Numbered from the stretch's first letter, positions 20,273-31,169 are shown. The stretch: DNA of 64,000 bases from Cordylochernes scorpioides (GCA_030710605.1 CP092880.1:14054454-14118453), one strand, 5' to 3'. The notes: generated by a model from the sequence alone, not told the origin. Translations and numbers: made by a program.

Positions 20273-21114
20273 CTAGCCGAATGACCCGGACAACGCCCGA
20301 TTAAATGTTTTTATTCAAATACTCTTCGATACAATTATAAATTGGCGCCGTGGATATCAGTATTGTGAAACGTCCCGCTCCAAACTTTGTGTGTTTTTAA
20401 AATAGAAAAATAAAAATGTAAATTTTCACAACGTAATTTGAAAATTCTATTATTTTGATTTTCAAATACTATTCGTTACCATTATAAATTGGCGCCATGG
20501 ATGTCACTCTTGTGAAATGTCCCACTCCAAATTTTGTGTCGAGAAGCGATATTTTATAGAGAAACGATCTGGCTTTGTGTCTTCTTCTCGAATGAATGTT
20601 TTTCTGTTAGAATTTTGTTCCTGCATACTAAAAATGAACTGGCTTCACCCGTGGTCTCTACTTTTTGGAATTTCTCCCGATATAATTTTGTATCTGATAA
20701 TCAAACATGATGCAGCAATATTGTCATCATCATTTTCTGACTAAAAAACAACTATTTTTGTCCAGAACCTGTCAATTTCAATTTTTCTTGGCTAAAAATC
20801 CTATAAATATCTCTTCCATATTTTTCTCTATGTCCTGTTAAAACACGTTTTACATGTACATTAGATCAGCTGATATTACCTCCCATCTTCACCGCTTGAG
20901 GCGCTGCTTACGAGCGAAAGGGAAAATTTGCAAAGCAATTTTCAAATAACTGGAAGAATATTCGGGATAGAGACCTGAGATTTCCACTATTAGTTTTTCC
21001 AGATTCTACTATATATACTGTTGAAATTTCAATGAGATTAGTTACGTATTATGGACGTGTATAGCCGACAAACATACATACATACATACACTGACTTTTA
21101 TATATATATAGGGA
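20273..21114 (-). mobile_element. Non-autonomous Helitron, complete
   Basis: On the minus strand it begins TC (TCCCTATATATATATAAAAG) and ends CTAG, with host A before CTAG on the plus strand and T beyond the other end. The 3' hairpin is partly decayed (GGGCGTTGTCCGGG). Length 842 bp. The body (for example CCTCCCATCTTCACCGC) is also found in the plus-oriented copy at 48606-49125. No Helitron enzyme is encoded. Confidence 0.8.
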
Positions 21115-21146
21115 TGAGGACAATAACAGGAACACCTCGATGAAAT

Positions 21147-21320
21147 AGTAAAGCTATACGGTTAGGCCAATCAAATGCTACAATGTCTGCTCATTATTCA
21201 TTTCCTAAAGAGTTGGAAATACCATGCAGCAAGATACATCTTCATTAACTAGTTGTGTCGTCTGCACGCCAACTTGTAGATACGCCTGTTCCTACGTGTC
21301 ATGCTCCATCCTTCTTTAAA
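21147..21320 (+). repeat. Dispersed repeat E, copy 1
   Basis: Shares GTTAGGCCAATCAAATGCTA, GCAGCAAGATACATC and TTGTGTCGTCTGC with 59275-59432. Both copies end near a TC-rich stretch and have no ORF, so a SINE-like unit is possible. Confidence 0.6.
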
Positions 21321-21329
21321 AAGATGAAT

Positions 21330-22000
21330 AAAAGCTATTACAGAGAACCTTAAAAATTTTCATATTCAAGACTGGACACACACCAAGTCTTTCAAGTTTG
21401 CAGGCAACATCAAGACACTTTTAACATGCACCAAGTACAAGACCTATAGTTCCAATCTCAAAAATCTCCTTGATTGTACCTAAGTCACAAAGTAGATTCT
21501 TTTGAGACAGTCCAGGGGAAATCATCAAACATCTGCGACATCACTAACTCAGAGAGTTACTTGGTATTCCCACAAATTGTGGGAATTGGGAACAATAATT
21601 ACACACTGCGCCTTCAGACATTTAAATACTGTCTTGCATTTCCAGAATTTTTAATGACTTGTTCTTATCACATACCTGCTGATTCTGTATATTTTGCTCA
21701 TTCTGAAAAATCAGCCCGTTTTTCCTACAATGATCAGGATTCCAACGACATTATTTGGCTTACTGTACGCTCATCTTGTCTTTCACAATCGTGCTAATCG
21801 CCTGATCCCAGTAAAATTTGACTTTTGTATTATTATACGTAAATAAATATCCCACGCGCTAAATAGCCGCAAACGCTACTCTCGGCCGTCTCTACAAACG
21901 AGGTAATTCTGAGAGCGAGAGTTCTTGTGTCGAGACTAACAAGAGAGGTGACATCATAGATGAATGTCATTACATCACAACTTCCATCGTAAATATATAC
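21330..22000. other. Unassigned sequence, short open frame
   Basis: The frame at 21474-21797 (+, 107 residues, no clear ATG) matches no family I know and has mixed composition. Its end (CCTGATCCCAGTAAAATTTG, from 21801) resembles the flank of family C at 10108. It may be an old TE or UTR fragment. Confidence 0.3.
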
Positions 22001-22002
22001 CA

Positions 22003-22386
22003 CTAGCCGAATGACCCGGGCAACGCCCGTGTTTTACCCGATTGAATGTTTTGATTCAAATACTATTTGTTACAATTATAAATTGGCGCCTTAATTAATT
22101 GCATATGTTAGTTAATAACTATAGCCTATGTGCTTTATCTGTCTATGTACTGTTGGCTTCCGTAGGCGTCTCTTACTGGGAAAAAGAAAGAGAGGATTCC
22201 ATTTGGTTATTATCTAATATATGCATTTATTTAGGGAGCGACCCGCTCCAACACAATAGTTACATAAATAGCGAGTGGGGGCAACCAATAGGAAGGCGCC
22301 ATTCCAAAAAAAAAAAAAAGCAAACGGTGACAGAGAGAGATGACTGATTAGGAAATGAGGAATGACGCTCGTAACTGTATATACTC
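22003..22386 (-). mobile_element. Helitron 3' part, tandem copy 1
   Basis: CTAG at 22003-22006 with the CCCGGGCAACGCCCG hairpin. The body includes TATAGCCTATGTGCTTTATC. The next copy follows directly at 22388, a head-to-tail pair about 385 bp apart. Confidence 0.7.
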
Positions 22387-22387
22387 A

Positions 22388-22831
22388 CTAGCCGAATGAC
22401 CCGGGCAACGCCCGTGTTTTACCCGATTGAATGTTTTGATTCAAATACTATTTGTTACAATTATAAATTGGCGCCTTAAATAAATGCATATGTTAGTTAA
22501 TAACTATAGCCTATGTGCTTTATCTGTTTATGTACTGTTGGCTTCCGTAGGCGTCTCTTACAGGGAAAAAGAAAGAGAGGGTTCCATTTGGCTATTAATT
22601 AATATATGCATTTATTTAAGGAGCGACCCGCTCCAACACAATAATTACATAAACAAAAAGGCGAGTGGGGGGGGGCATGATCGGGGGGGGGGGGGGGGGG
22701 GGGGGCAAAGGTGGCGTGAGCGTAGCCAACAAATAGGAGGGCGCCATTCCAAAAAAAAAGCAAACGGTGACAGAGACGAAAACTGACTGATGATTAAGAG
22801 ATGAAGAATGACGCTCGTAACTGTATATAGA
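22388..22831 (-). mobile_element. Helitron 3' part, tandem copy 2
   Basis: Second of two head-to-tail copies. It is longer because of inserted G runs, including 23 consecutive G at 22683-22705. It ends near TGTATATAGA, consistent with a 5' TC end on the minus strand. Confidence 0.7.
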
Positions 22832-22844
22832 ATAATTGTCATGG

Positions 22845-23010
22845 CCACATTGCCAGCTAAACAACTCTATGGCAACTTCTCAATATTTCATGAAACTCTT
22901 GTGGATCTCATGGAATCAAAACCCGCCCTGGACTGACGAGAACCATTACCCTAAAACATGGTCTCAATGTGGGTTTTCTGGATTTTCCATTCAAAATAGG
23001 TCCACCTTAA
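22845..23010 (+). repeat. Penelope-like terminal repeat, degenerate hammerhead
   Basis: A diverged copy of the 32745-32990 repeat: GCCAGCTAAACAACTCT, GTGGATCTCATGGAAT, CTGACGAGAACCATTACCC. CTGACGA is kept, but the GAAAC box reads AAAAC and stem II is lost, so the ribozyme is dead. Confidence 0.55.
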
Positions 23011-23679
23011 GCTTTTTTTTTTTTATGTCTTGAATGGGCAAGCTGTGTTCAGTTTATAAACTCATCAATTTGAGCCAAATTCCATTATTTTTCTACAACT
23101 CTTTATGAGAGAATGCGACACTTTCTTTTTCCACTAGTGGAGAATGTAGGTCGTTCCCAGAAAACATTAGCACTCCTCCTGGGCTCTCCTAGAGGTGGTC
23201 GTTTATTGGAGGTTAGATTATATCAGGTGATGGAAGGAATGGAAAAGGGGGGTACCATTGCCCCGTCAGTCAGCCACATTTGAGAGTTCCCTGTTCACGG
23301 TTACCGTAGCGGCTCGGGGCTCACGACACCGTACTACAGGGCAGTCCCTTACTTGTGCTGCTTCTCCCGCCCTCCACGTAGAGTTGGACTTCTGGACGGG
23401 TGATATGTTATTTAGATAGGTCTCTCGCGTGAGTTTTACTGTATCAGAAACTACATAAGTATGGAAATTCTGTCAACTATATGTAACGGTACAAACCCTA
23501 CCTAAATATTCTTAAAAACAGTGAAGACAACACCATAAAATTATAACAAAAATATTATACAAAATTAATTTCACATTTTTCTTTCAAACAAATATATACG
23601 ACTTATTATATTATATTAATAATAAATTTATGCGTTATTGACTCATTAAAATTTAGAAACATATTTATATTTTATAATA
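23011..23679. other. Spacer without recognised gene
   Basis: Moderately GC-rich around 23130-23400, then AT-rich. I see no coding domain. Confidence 0.4.
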
Positions 23680-23910
23680 CACTGCGGCCTGTGATTGTAA
23701 AACGACACTTGAAGTTACACCGCATGAGTTTCCTTTCAACGATAAATTAAAATTTTATTTCAAGGTGAAATATCGACTATTTCTATCCATTTTGGATGAA
23801 TTATGAAAGGGTGAATTATAAAGAGTAATGACGAACGGAAAAATAAAAGTGTCCAGGGATGGGAATCGAACCCACAATGTTCTGCTTACCGGGCAGATGC
23901 CATGTCCACT
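23680..23910 (-). mobile_element. tRNA-like retroelement, single unit
   Basis: Minus-strand tRNA-like head (23850-23910, truncated at its 5' end) followed by the body found at 10855-11006. The anticodon stem TCTGC/GCAGA is perfect around loop CCGGTAA. It abuts a mariner MITE fragment, with no clear target duplication. Confidence 0.6.
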
Positions 23911-23919
23911 TTATATTTT

Positions 23920-24022
23920 GTTGTAAAACAATAAAGGTCACTGTAATATCTTTCAGAGGTATTGTATGAATCCCGATATGCATGCTAAAAGGTACAACTT
24001 CTTTAAATTTTGTCCATTAATG
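23920..24022 (+). mobile_element. Mariner MITE fragment
   Basis: AAAGGTCACTGTAATATCTT and GCTAAAAGGTACAACTTC match the right half of the MITE at 38801-39020, ending in a decayed TTTGTCCATTAATG next to TA. Confidence 0.65.
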
Positions 24023-24700
24023 TATATTTTCAAATATATATTTATTTTCTATTTACAAAGGTGGTCGCTCAGAGTTATTCATCAGATAGGTCGCTCATGG
24101 GAGGCTTAACTGTATCGCGCGGTAAAAAATCCTTAATTCAATTTCTGACAAAAAGTCGACTATAGCTGAAAAATTCTCCAAGTTCCCAACCTTTCAAAGT
24201 CTATGACATATTTGCATAGAGGCCATAGAGATCCTGCTGGCTAGATGTCAATTGAACGCTATCACTTTATCAGAAAAATGCATCATCTAACTTCTTATAT
24301 ATATATGTAAGATACATCCCACTTAATAAATAAAAACTCTATTTTTACGTAATGTAGGTAAAATAAAAAGAGTCTCTCTTTCCATTGCGACATAACAGGT
24401 TGATACTGAAGGCAGCTGTCACAAGACAGAAGCAAGCAATTAGCTCCAATTTGTCTCCGACGGAACAAAATTGGACAAAACGGCTGGCGTTAATATTGGA
24501 TGAGGCTGGCGACAGTGGGATCAAATTAGGGGTGACGCGAGGGTCCGTCCCCGGAGTCCTATCGAGTGAAATATTCAGAGGCCCTTTCTTGGCACTCAGC
24601 CTGATGAAGGTCTTTGTCACTTTTTATCTTCGCCTTCTCTTTATCCAATTAGGGAGAGCCCGAGGAAATGGAGATTGATTCGTCGTTCTGGACTTCTTTC
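24023..24700. other. Spacer with unassigned open frames
   Basis: Overlapping frames at 24385-24678 (+) and 24345-24620 (-) have no recognisable domain. The sequence is GC-richer than its flanks. Function unknown. Confidence 0.35.
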
Positions 24701-24701
24701 T

Positions 24702-25915
24702 TTCATGCTGGTTAGGTTAGGTCAGGTTAGGTTAGGTTAGGTTTTCTGATAGTGACCACTGTGAATTAACAGACGCTATTTTCATGCTGGTCAGGTTAGG
24801 TTGGGTTTTCTGATAGTAACCACTGTGAATTAACAGACGCTATTTTCATGCTGGTCAGGTCAGGTTAGGTTGGGTTTTCTGATTGTGAGCACTGTGAATT
24901 AACAGACGCTATTTTCATGCTGGTCAGGTTAGGTTGGGTTTTCTGATTGTGAGCACTGTGAATTAATAAACGCTATTTTCATGCTGGTTAGGTTAGGTTA
25001 AGTTTTCTGATAGTGACCACTGTGAATTAACAGACGTATTTTCATGCTGGTCAGGTTAGGTTAAGTTTTTTTATAGTGACCACTGTGAATTAACTGACGC
25101 TATTTTCATGCTAGTTAGATTAGATCAGGTTAGGATTGCTTAAATTTTCTGAAAGTGACCGCTGTGAATTAACAGACGCTATTTTCATGCTGGTCAGGTT
25201 AGGTTAGGTTTTCTGATAGTGACCGTTGTGAATTAACAGACGCTATTTTCATGCTGGTCAGGTTAGGTTAAGTTTTCTTATAGTGACCACTGTGAATTAA
25301 CTGACGCTATTTTCATGCTGGTCAGGTCAGGTTAGGTTAAGTTTTCTTATAGTAACCACTGTGAATTAACTGACGCTATTTTCATGCTGGTCAGGTTAGG
25401 TTAAGTTTTCTTATAGTGACCACTGTGAATTAACAGACGCTATTTTCATGCTGGTCAGGTTAGGTCAGGTTAAGTTTTCTGATAGTGAGCACTGTGAATT
25501 AACTAGCGCTATTTTCATGCTAGTTAGATTAGATCAGGTTAGGATTGCTTAAATTTTCTGATAGTGATCGCTGTGAATTAACAGACGCTATTTTCATGCT
25601 GGTCAGGTTAGGTTAGGTTTTCTGATAGTGAGCACTGTGAATTAATAAACGCTATTTTTTCATGCTGGTTAGGTTAGGTCAGGTTGAGTTTTCTGATAGT
25701 GACCGTTGTGAATTAACAGACGCTATTTTCATGCTGGTCAGGTTAGGTTAGGTTTTCTGATAGTGAGCACTGTGAATTAATAAACGCTATTTTTTCATGC
25801 TGGTTAGGTTAGGTCAGGTTGAGTTTTCTGATAGTGACCGTTGTGAATTAACAGACGCTATTTTCATGATGGTTTGGTTAAGTTTTCTAATAGTTACCAC
25901 TGTTAATTAACAGAC
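24702..25915. repeat. Minisatellite containing TTAGG telomere-type motif
   Basis: Units of about 75-90 bp carry GGTTAGGTTAGGTTAGG-like runs (arthropod telomere motif TTAGG, variants TCAGG), then TTTTCTGATAGTGACCACTG, TGAATTAACAGACGCTATTT and TCATGCTGGT. At least 14 units differ in how many TTAGG repeats they hold. Confidence 0.95.
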
Positions 25916-26192
25916 GTTATCTTCCAATAACTTGATTTCTTATAACCGTCGAGCTATCTGGAAAAAAAAAACTTTTCTCCAGATCAGAAAATAGAGATAA
26001 AACATCAAAATTCAAAATAAACTAAGTTAATATAGGAAATTAAACTTATAAACGTAAAACTTAAAACTCCCAAAATATCAAATACTTATATATAGATTGA
26101 ATCCGGAAGGAAATTGATCTATATAGGCTCGCGGCTCCCAGGATGACTCAAGATCGCCAACTAGGAGCGAGCGTAACCTGAAGACGCCTAGA

Positions 26193-27170
26193 ATGGACAT
26201 CGACGAACAAAGTCCCGCCACTGGAGTTTCTCAACAAATGAACGCAGCTCACCCACCGCAAGACGATGAAGAAAATAACGACAACGATGGCCCATGGACC
26301 ACAGTCACTAACGTGAAAAAACCGAGAATTCCTCCTGTTATTGCAGAAAATGTAGCAGATTGGAAGCTTCTTTGCCAAGAACTAAAAGACTTGTGCATGG
26401 AACCATTCCAAGTCACGATTTCTGGCAAAAAGCACATAATTAAATCGAAAAACATAGGCGACTTCAAAAAAATCAGGGAATATGTACAGAAAAATAATGG
26501 AGGATATTCCTACAGACTACAGGAGGAAAAACCGCTAAAAGTGGTATTGAAGGGGGTATCAACAGCCTTCAAAGAAGAAGACGTCGTTACTGAACTGGTC
26601 TCAATGGGCTTCACTGAGGTCATTGTCAAAAGACTCCATAGACAATCGACCAAAATACCGATGAATATAGTCCTAGTAGAGCTACCGAAAAATGAACAAA
26701 ATAAACGAATCTATGGAATAACCGAAATACTTTATCAAAAAATAGTCGTGGAATCATTCAGGACTACAAAACGAGTGACCCAATGCTTTAACTGCCAGGG
26801 TTTTGGGCATGGCCAGCTAAACTGCTTTTTGAAGCCCAAATGCGTCAAGTGTGCTGAAGAACACCATTCGAAGGATTGTCCAAGAAACTCGAAACAGCTC
26901 CCACCAAAGTGCGCTAACTGTGGAGAGGCGCACACAGCCAATTACCGCGGATGCCCAAATTTTCCGAAGCCACAACAACAGCAGCTAAAGCCTCCCAGAC
27001 AAAACTACCCTAACACCATACCTCAAGCAAGCTCCACTAAAACAGAAGAAGCAACTGCTGAAAAACAAAAGGCAAGTTACGCTGAAACTGCAAAAAAGAA
27101 AACTACTCGTTCTGACACCAGGGAACTGTGCGAAAAGTTATTAGAAATTATCAAAACCTTCTTACAATGA
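26193..27170 (+). CDS. LINE ORF1, Gag-like nucleic-acid-binding protein
   Basis: A 325-residue protein starting MDIDEQSPATGV. The N-terminus is acidic and Asn-rich; residues about 80-200 form the PRE_C2HC-type region seen in Jockey Gag proteins (SGKKHIIKSKNIGDFKKI). Three Cys-rich knuckles follow: CFNCQGFGHGQLNC, CVKCAEEHHSKDC and CANCGEAHTANYRGC. They bind element RNA and help direct it to the nucleus in Jockey elements. The C-terminus is Gln/Pro/Lys-rich. It overlaps ORF2 by 43 bases in another frame, a common arrangement that suggests reinitiation for ORF2. The frame looks intact. Confidence 0.9.
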   Translation: MDIDEQSPATGVSQQMNAAHPPQDDEENNDNDGPWTTVTNVKKPRIPPVIAENVADWKLLCQELKDLCMEPFQVTISGKKHIIKSKNIGDFKKIREYVQKNNGGYSYRLQEEKPLKVVLKGVSTAFKEEDVVTELVSMGFTEVIVKRLHRQSTKIPMNIVLVELPKNEQNKRIYGITEILYQKIVVESFRTTKRVTQCFNCQGFGHGQLNCFLKPKCVKCAEEHHSKDCPRNSKQLPPKCANCGEAHTANYRGCPNFPKPQQQQLKPPRQNYPNTIPQASSTKTEEATAEKQKASYAETAKKKTTRSDTRELCEKLLEIIKTFLQ

Positions 27171-28309
27171 AAGGCAAATTACCTTTAAAAATCGTTTTCT
27201 GGAATTGCAACGGAATCAAACTCAAAAAAGAAGAATTCCTACAGTTTTTAGAAGAAAACTCAATAGACATGGCACTGCTCAGTGAAACACACTTAAAACC
27301 ATCTGTCGACCTCAAACTCAGAAACTATCAGACAATAAGAGACGATAGAATCGTTGGAAGGGGCGGTGGAACGGCAATAATTCTAAAAAACTATCTTAAA
27401 TATAAAAAAGTGCTGATTCAAACATCTAACATGGAAAACACCACAATACTAATGAAACCAGATGGAAGGGCAGTAGTGCAGATATCGTCAATCTATAAGA
27501 AACCCGATCTACCACTCCTGGAGGAAGATCTGAATCTCTTGTTAGAGAATAATCAATCAGTAATCGCTGCAGGAGACTGGAACTCCAAGCACCCTCTTTG
27601 GGGCTCAAGAACCTCCAATAATAGTGGAACCGTGCTTCATAATTTTTCCGAAAAAGAAAACCTGGACATTGTCGCACCTTCTTCACCCACGCACTACAGT
27701 CCTTTGGGAAATCCAGACTTTCTAGACATCGCAATTCTTAGAAACATCCCCTGGACTTCGAGGATTAAGACCCTGGATGTCTTATCTTCAGATCACCTCC
27801 CAGTAATCCTAGAGCTGACCTGCCCGAAGGATGAATTCACGACTAGGGCTTGTCGACTCACTAACTGGGTTCACTTCCAACAAGACTTAATTTCCAGTAC
27901 GCCTCCTAGAGTATCCTTGAAAACGGAAGCCAATATTGACTCAGCAGTGACCATACTAAATGATAAAATCTACAACAGCTACTCAAAAAACACGGTTATA
28001 TCATCCTCTTCATCAAAACAGAACCCTTCGACCAAGGCCTTGATAAAAGAAAAGAATAAAGCTCGTAAGAGATGGCAAGCAACCTGGGATCCAGCCCATA
28101 GAGCCATTTATTTAAACCTACAGGGAAAAGTTAACAAAGCCCTCAAATCTGACTCCACCGAGAACTGGAATCAATTCATACACAAGATTGAATCAAGCCC
28201 AAAGGACTTCTGGAGAAAAACAAAACCTATCAGGAAAAAAAACGGAAAGGATCTCAAATTTAGTAATGAACGGCAAAACCTTATTGACCGACAAAGAAAT
28301 CGGAAATGA
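27128..28309 (+). CDS. LINE ORF2 N-terminal part, APE-type endonuclease
   Basis: A 393-residue frame whose ATG lies inside the end of ORF1. The endonuclease shows the expected order: FWNCNGIKLKK, LLSETHL, GRGGGTAIIL, AAGDWNSKHPLWGS, PDFLDIAIL and LSSDHLPVIL, covering catalytic Asn, Glu, Asp/Asn and the SDH triad. The enzyme nicks target DNA to prime reverse transcription. The frame ends early at 28309, while the RT frame is already open from 28188, so a single frameshift within about 28230-28265 (near an A8 run) separates the two. The endonuclease domain itself is complete. Confidence 0.88.
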   Translation: MRKVIRNYQNLLTMKGKLPLKIVFWNCNGIKLKKEEFLQFLEENSIDMALLSETHLKPSVDLKLRNYQTIRDDRIVGRGGGTAIILKNYLKYKKVLIQTSNMENTTILMKPDGRAVVQISSIYKKPDLPLLEEDLNLLLENNQSVIAAGDWNSKHPLWGSRTSNNSGTVLHNFSEKENLDIVAPSSPTHYSPLGNPDFLDIAILRNIPWTSRIKTLDVLSSDHLPVILELTCPKDEFTTRACRLTNWVHFQQDLISSTPPRVSLKTEANIDSAVTILNDKIYNSYSKNTVISSSSSKQNPSTKALIKEKNKARKRWQATWDPAHRAIYLNLQGKVNKALKSDSTENWNQFIHKIESSPKDFWRKTKPIRKKNGKDLKFSNERQNLIDRQRNRK

Positions 28310-29792
28310 ACTTGCAGAACACTTCTCCAACCAGTTCTCCAAGGAAAAAGAAGAAGACCAACCAAACATAACTTATAATCACCAACAAGAAAAAATGCTC
28401 ACAATGACGACACCAAATGAAGTCAAGGAAGTGATTAAATACTTAGCTAACCACAAAGCTCCTGGCCATGACAATATCACTCCGCAAATGGCCAAGAATC
28501 TTCCCATCAAATGGATTGTATTTCTAGCCGGAGTTTTCAACGCCGCACTGCACTTGTGTTACTATCCCAAAGTCTGGAAGCATGCTATCATAATTCCAAT
28601 TCCAAAAAAATCCGCTAAATCCCCTGAAGATCTAAGACCTATCAGCCTCCTCCCCACCATCGGCAAAATTTACGAAAGAATTATTTTACGTAGACTTCAG
28701 AGGTACTTGGACAACTCTAATTTCATCATCCCGCAGCAATTCGGATTTAGAAGGGGGCATTCAACAACTCACCAACTCATTGCAGTTATGGATTACATCC
28801 AGATAAGAAGATCCCACAAGGAAGTGGTAGGTGCAGTCTTTCTAGATTTTGCGAAAGCATTTGATAAAGTTTGGCATAATGGCATTATAAAGAAACTCAC
28901 AAAACACCAGTTTCCAAGTGACATTATAAATTTTATGCAGAATTATCTACAGGGCAGGACATTTTCAGTCAAGCAAGGAAATTTTATAACTGAACCAAAG
29001 CCAATCCAGACTGGAGTACCTCAAGGCTCTATCCTCGGACCCTACCTTTTCAATATTTACATTAATGACATCCCACTGCACTCTAAATGTAAACTTAAGC
29101 TCTTCGCAGATGACACAGCAATTTTATTTAACTCTAAATCAGTCGACCTATTGGTTACTCAGCTTCAGAACTACCTAAATGACATAATCAAATGGTGCGA
29201 TGAGTGGAAACTAGACATTAACCCAACTAAGACTCAAGCAATAGTTTTTCCCCCAAGAGATAACAAAAAATTCAAGCCACAAACCAACTTGACAGTAAAC
29301 TCAAGCACTATTAGTTGGGCCGACCATGCCAAGTATCTTGGTGTCACTTTGGATTCGAAATTAAAATTTAACCTACATGTCCAAAACACGATAAGAAAGG
29401 CAAAGATAGCCAAAATAGCTCTATCAAGTCTGCTTAATTTTAAAAGTAATTTAACAACAAAGCATAAATTCACGTTGTACAAAACCTGTATTCTACCCAT
29501 CATCACGTACGCACTACCAGTCTGGGGCAAATATATCACACCTACGGATAAAAAAAGAATAGATGCCTTCATAAGGATTTGCTTACGAACCATTATAGGA
29601 GCCCCATTCAATCTTTCAAACAAAATTCTCAAAGAAGATCTCAACCAGCCTAATATAGAAGAGATTTATCAAGACTCTGCGACAAGACTATCCTCGCAAT
29701 TTCAAAAATCATCAAATCCAACTATACAAGAAATTGTTCAAAATCAAGGTGACCTCAGCCACCGAATCCGACGACCTGGACCCAATGGCTAG
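28188..29792 (+). CDS. LINE ORF2 C-terminal part, reverse transcriptase
   Basis: An open frame of 534 codons holds the RT domain in order: HKAPGHDNITPQM, ISLLPTIGKIYERI, QFGFRRGHSTTHQL, VFLDFAKAFDKVWH (motif A), GVPQGSILGPYLFN (motif B), LKLFADDTAIL (motif C, catalytic FADD) and KYLGVTLDSKL. Catalytic aspartates are kept. The listed start at 28188 is only the first ATG after the frameshift; the true protein would begin in the endonuclease frame. No RNase H domain, as expected for Jockey. The C-terminus ends RRPGPNG. Confidence 0.9.
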   Translation: MNQAQRTSGEKQNLSGKKTERISNLVMNGKTLLTDKEIGNELAEHFSNQFSKEKEEDQPNITYNHQQEKMLTMTTPNEVKEVIKYLANHKAPGHDNITPQMAKNLPIKWIVFLAGVFNAALHLCYYPKVWKHAIIIPIPKKSAKSPEDLRPISLLPTIGKIYERIILRRLQRYLDNSNFIIPQQFGFRRGHSTTHQLIAVMDYIQIRRSHKEVVGAVFLDFAKAFDKVWHNGIIKKLTKHQFPSDIINFMQNYLQGRTFSVKQGNFITEPKPIQTGVPQGSILGPYLFNIYINDIPLHSKCKLKLFADDTAILFNSKSVDLLVTQLQNYLNDIIKWCDEWKLDINPTKTQAIVFPPRDNKKFKPQTNLTVNSSTISWADHAKYLGVTLDSKLKFNLHVQNTIRKAKIAKIALSSLLNFKSNLTTKHKFTLYKTCILPIITYALPVWGKYITPTDKKRIDAFIRICLRTIIGAPFNLSNKILKEDLNQPNIEEIYQDSATRLSSQFQKSSNPTIQEIVQNQGDLSHRIRRPGPNG

Positions 29793-29945
29793 CTGACAGC
29801 CAAACACCCAACAACTGCCCTCCTGTAAGGTACGGGGGGCCACTCCAGCATTACAACTCGCCATGTGTAAATAATCTGGACAAGGTGACTCGCGAGCTGT
29901 GCTCGAATGTAACACCTGTAAATTGAGATGAAATAAATAAATAAT

Positions 29946-30206
29946 CCCAATGGCCGGCTCAAAACTTTTGTACATTATGTAAATAATCTTTTGTTTTCCT
30001 TATTCTACTCGCCTTAAGCCAGGCATTACTTTTAATCAAATTATGCTTTTCATATATATTCCTCAGCTCAAATAAATAAATCTCTGATCAAAACTATTTT
30101 TATTCTTTCAAGATTTTTAACCACGACTGCATTACCAATACCATTTAGTCCTAAACATGATCTAGAATACAACAGAAAATCTCATTTCTATTCATTTTTA
30201 TAACAT
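29946..30206. other. AT-rich spacer
   Basis: No gene seen. Confidence 0.4.
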
Positions 30207-30541
30207 GGATATATCCTGATCGCGCTCATATGAGCATTTCTAGATGGCAGAACGCCATCTAGTGGAACAGAAATAAACGGAACGTTGATTTAGCCTGTTC
30301 CCTGATATTTGGCCAACCCAATTTCTTGATAAATCAAGAAAAACCAGCCAAGAACGCGTTTCTGGCTGTTCGCTGAAACGGCTATTTAAGATCAAGTTGA
30401 CCTAAATACGCTGTTCATGTGAAAAAAAAAATATATATATATATAATTTCTAGAACAAAAACGTCAGTTTAGTTTGTTTTTGTTACACTAGATGGCGCTA
30501 TGCCATTTAGAAATTCTCATGTGAGCATGGTCAGGATATGG
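30207..30541. mobile_element. Foldback element B
   Basis: Inverted ends of about 58 bp: GGATATATCCTGATCGCGC... on the left and ...GAGCATGGTCAGGATATG on the right, with GATGGCAGAACGCCATCTAG near the left inner edge. The interior (CTTGATAAATCAAGAA) is related to family C. A half copy is at 42267-42330. Confidence 0.65.
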
Positions 30542-30857
30542 TTTTTTGGTTTTTAATATCAACACCTGATCTTTTTTTTCTATTTTTATATTTTCTATTC
30601 TGAATCTTACAAGACTCTTTTGGACATCCCTTTGTAGAATTCTATAGGAGGTTAATTTGTATCCGTAATTCATTAACAAAAATCATTGATCTAAATTTTT
30701 GAGAATACCTATTTGTGTTTGTAAGATTGAAGAATTTTATATGAATCAGCACTTTTATTTGAAGTAAACATATATGTATTATATTTATAAAGTATAATTT
30801 ATAATAATAGAATTAACGACAACAATTTCAAGAATCAGAACAGGACATTTTAAAAGA
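30542..30857. other. AT-rich spacer
   Basis: No gene seen. Confidence 0.4.
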
Positions 30858-31061
30858 ATGAAGATAAACCCAGACATGACTAGATACTACAGGAACTGTA
30901 ATAACTGTTACAGTACCCAACTCACTCCGGACCTCGTATACAGTTGCCCGGCCATCCTTGCAGACCTCTATATGGCAGACATCAATCCAGAAGAGGACAT
31001 CCATACGAACAAGGCACCTTTGTTGGCCGGTATTGTGATCAGGGTGTATGGACCGATCTGA
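30858..31061 (+). pseudogene. LINE ORF2 C-terminal fragment
   Basis: The frame reads NPDMTRYYRNCNNCYSTQLT, then PDLVYSCPAILADLYMAD. The C-x2-C ... CPAI pattern is typical of the Cys-rich C-terminus of arthropod LINE ORF2 proteins. It runs into a 74-bp tandem duplication and no RT domain remains. Confidence 0.5.
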
Positions 31062-31164
31062 TCTGCTCCATGGACAAGACACCACCACCACCTCAGTTGG
31101 CCGGTATTGTGATCAGGGTGTATGGACCGATCTGATCTGCTCCATGGACAAGACACCACCACCG
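31023..31164. repeat. 74-bp direct duplication
   Basis: TTGGCCGGTATTGTGATCAG ... ACAAGACACCACCACC occurs twice, starting at 31023 and 31097. The two copies are almost identical, so the duplication is recent. Confidence 0.85.
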
Positions 31165-31169
31165 TAAAG

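Larger units (their letters stand above)
26110..29945 (+). mobile_element. Near full-length Jockey-type LINE
   Basis: A non-LTR retrotransposon of about 3.8 kb, with a short 5' region, ORF1 (Gag) at 26193-27170, ORF2 in two frames (27128-28309 and 28188-29792), a 3' UTR of about 130 bp and an AAATAAATAAAT tail. One frameshift in ORF2 separates endonuclease from reverse transcriptase. I did not find a clear target-site duplication. It is the longest coding element in the window. Confidence 0.9.

Noticed and set aside
24385..24678. 97-codon ORF as a host gene
   Set aside because: An overlapping minus frame of equal length, no domain and no splice context.
24702..25915. True chromosome end
   Set aside because: TTAGG runs are short, interrupted and embedded in longer units, with ordinary sequence on both sides.
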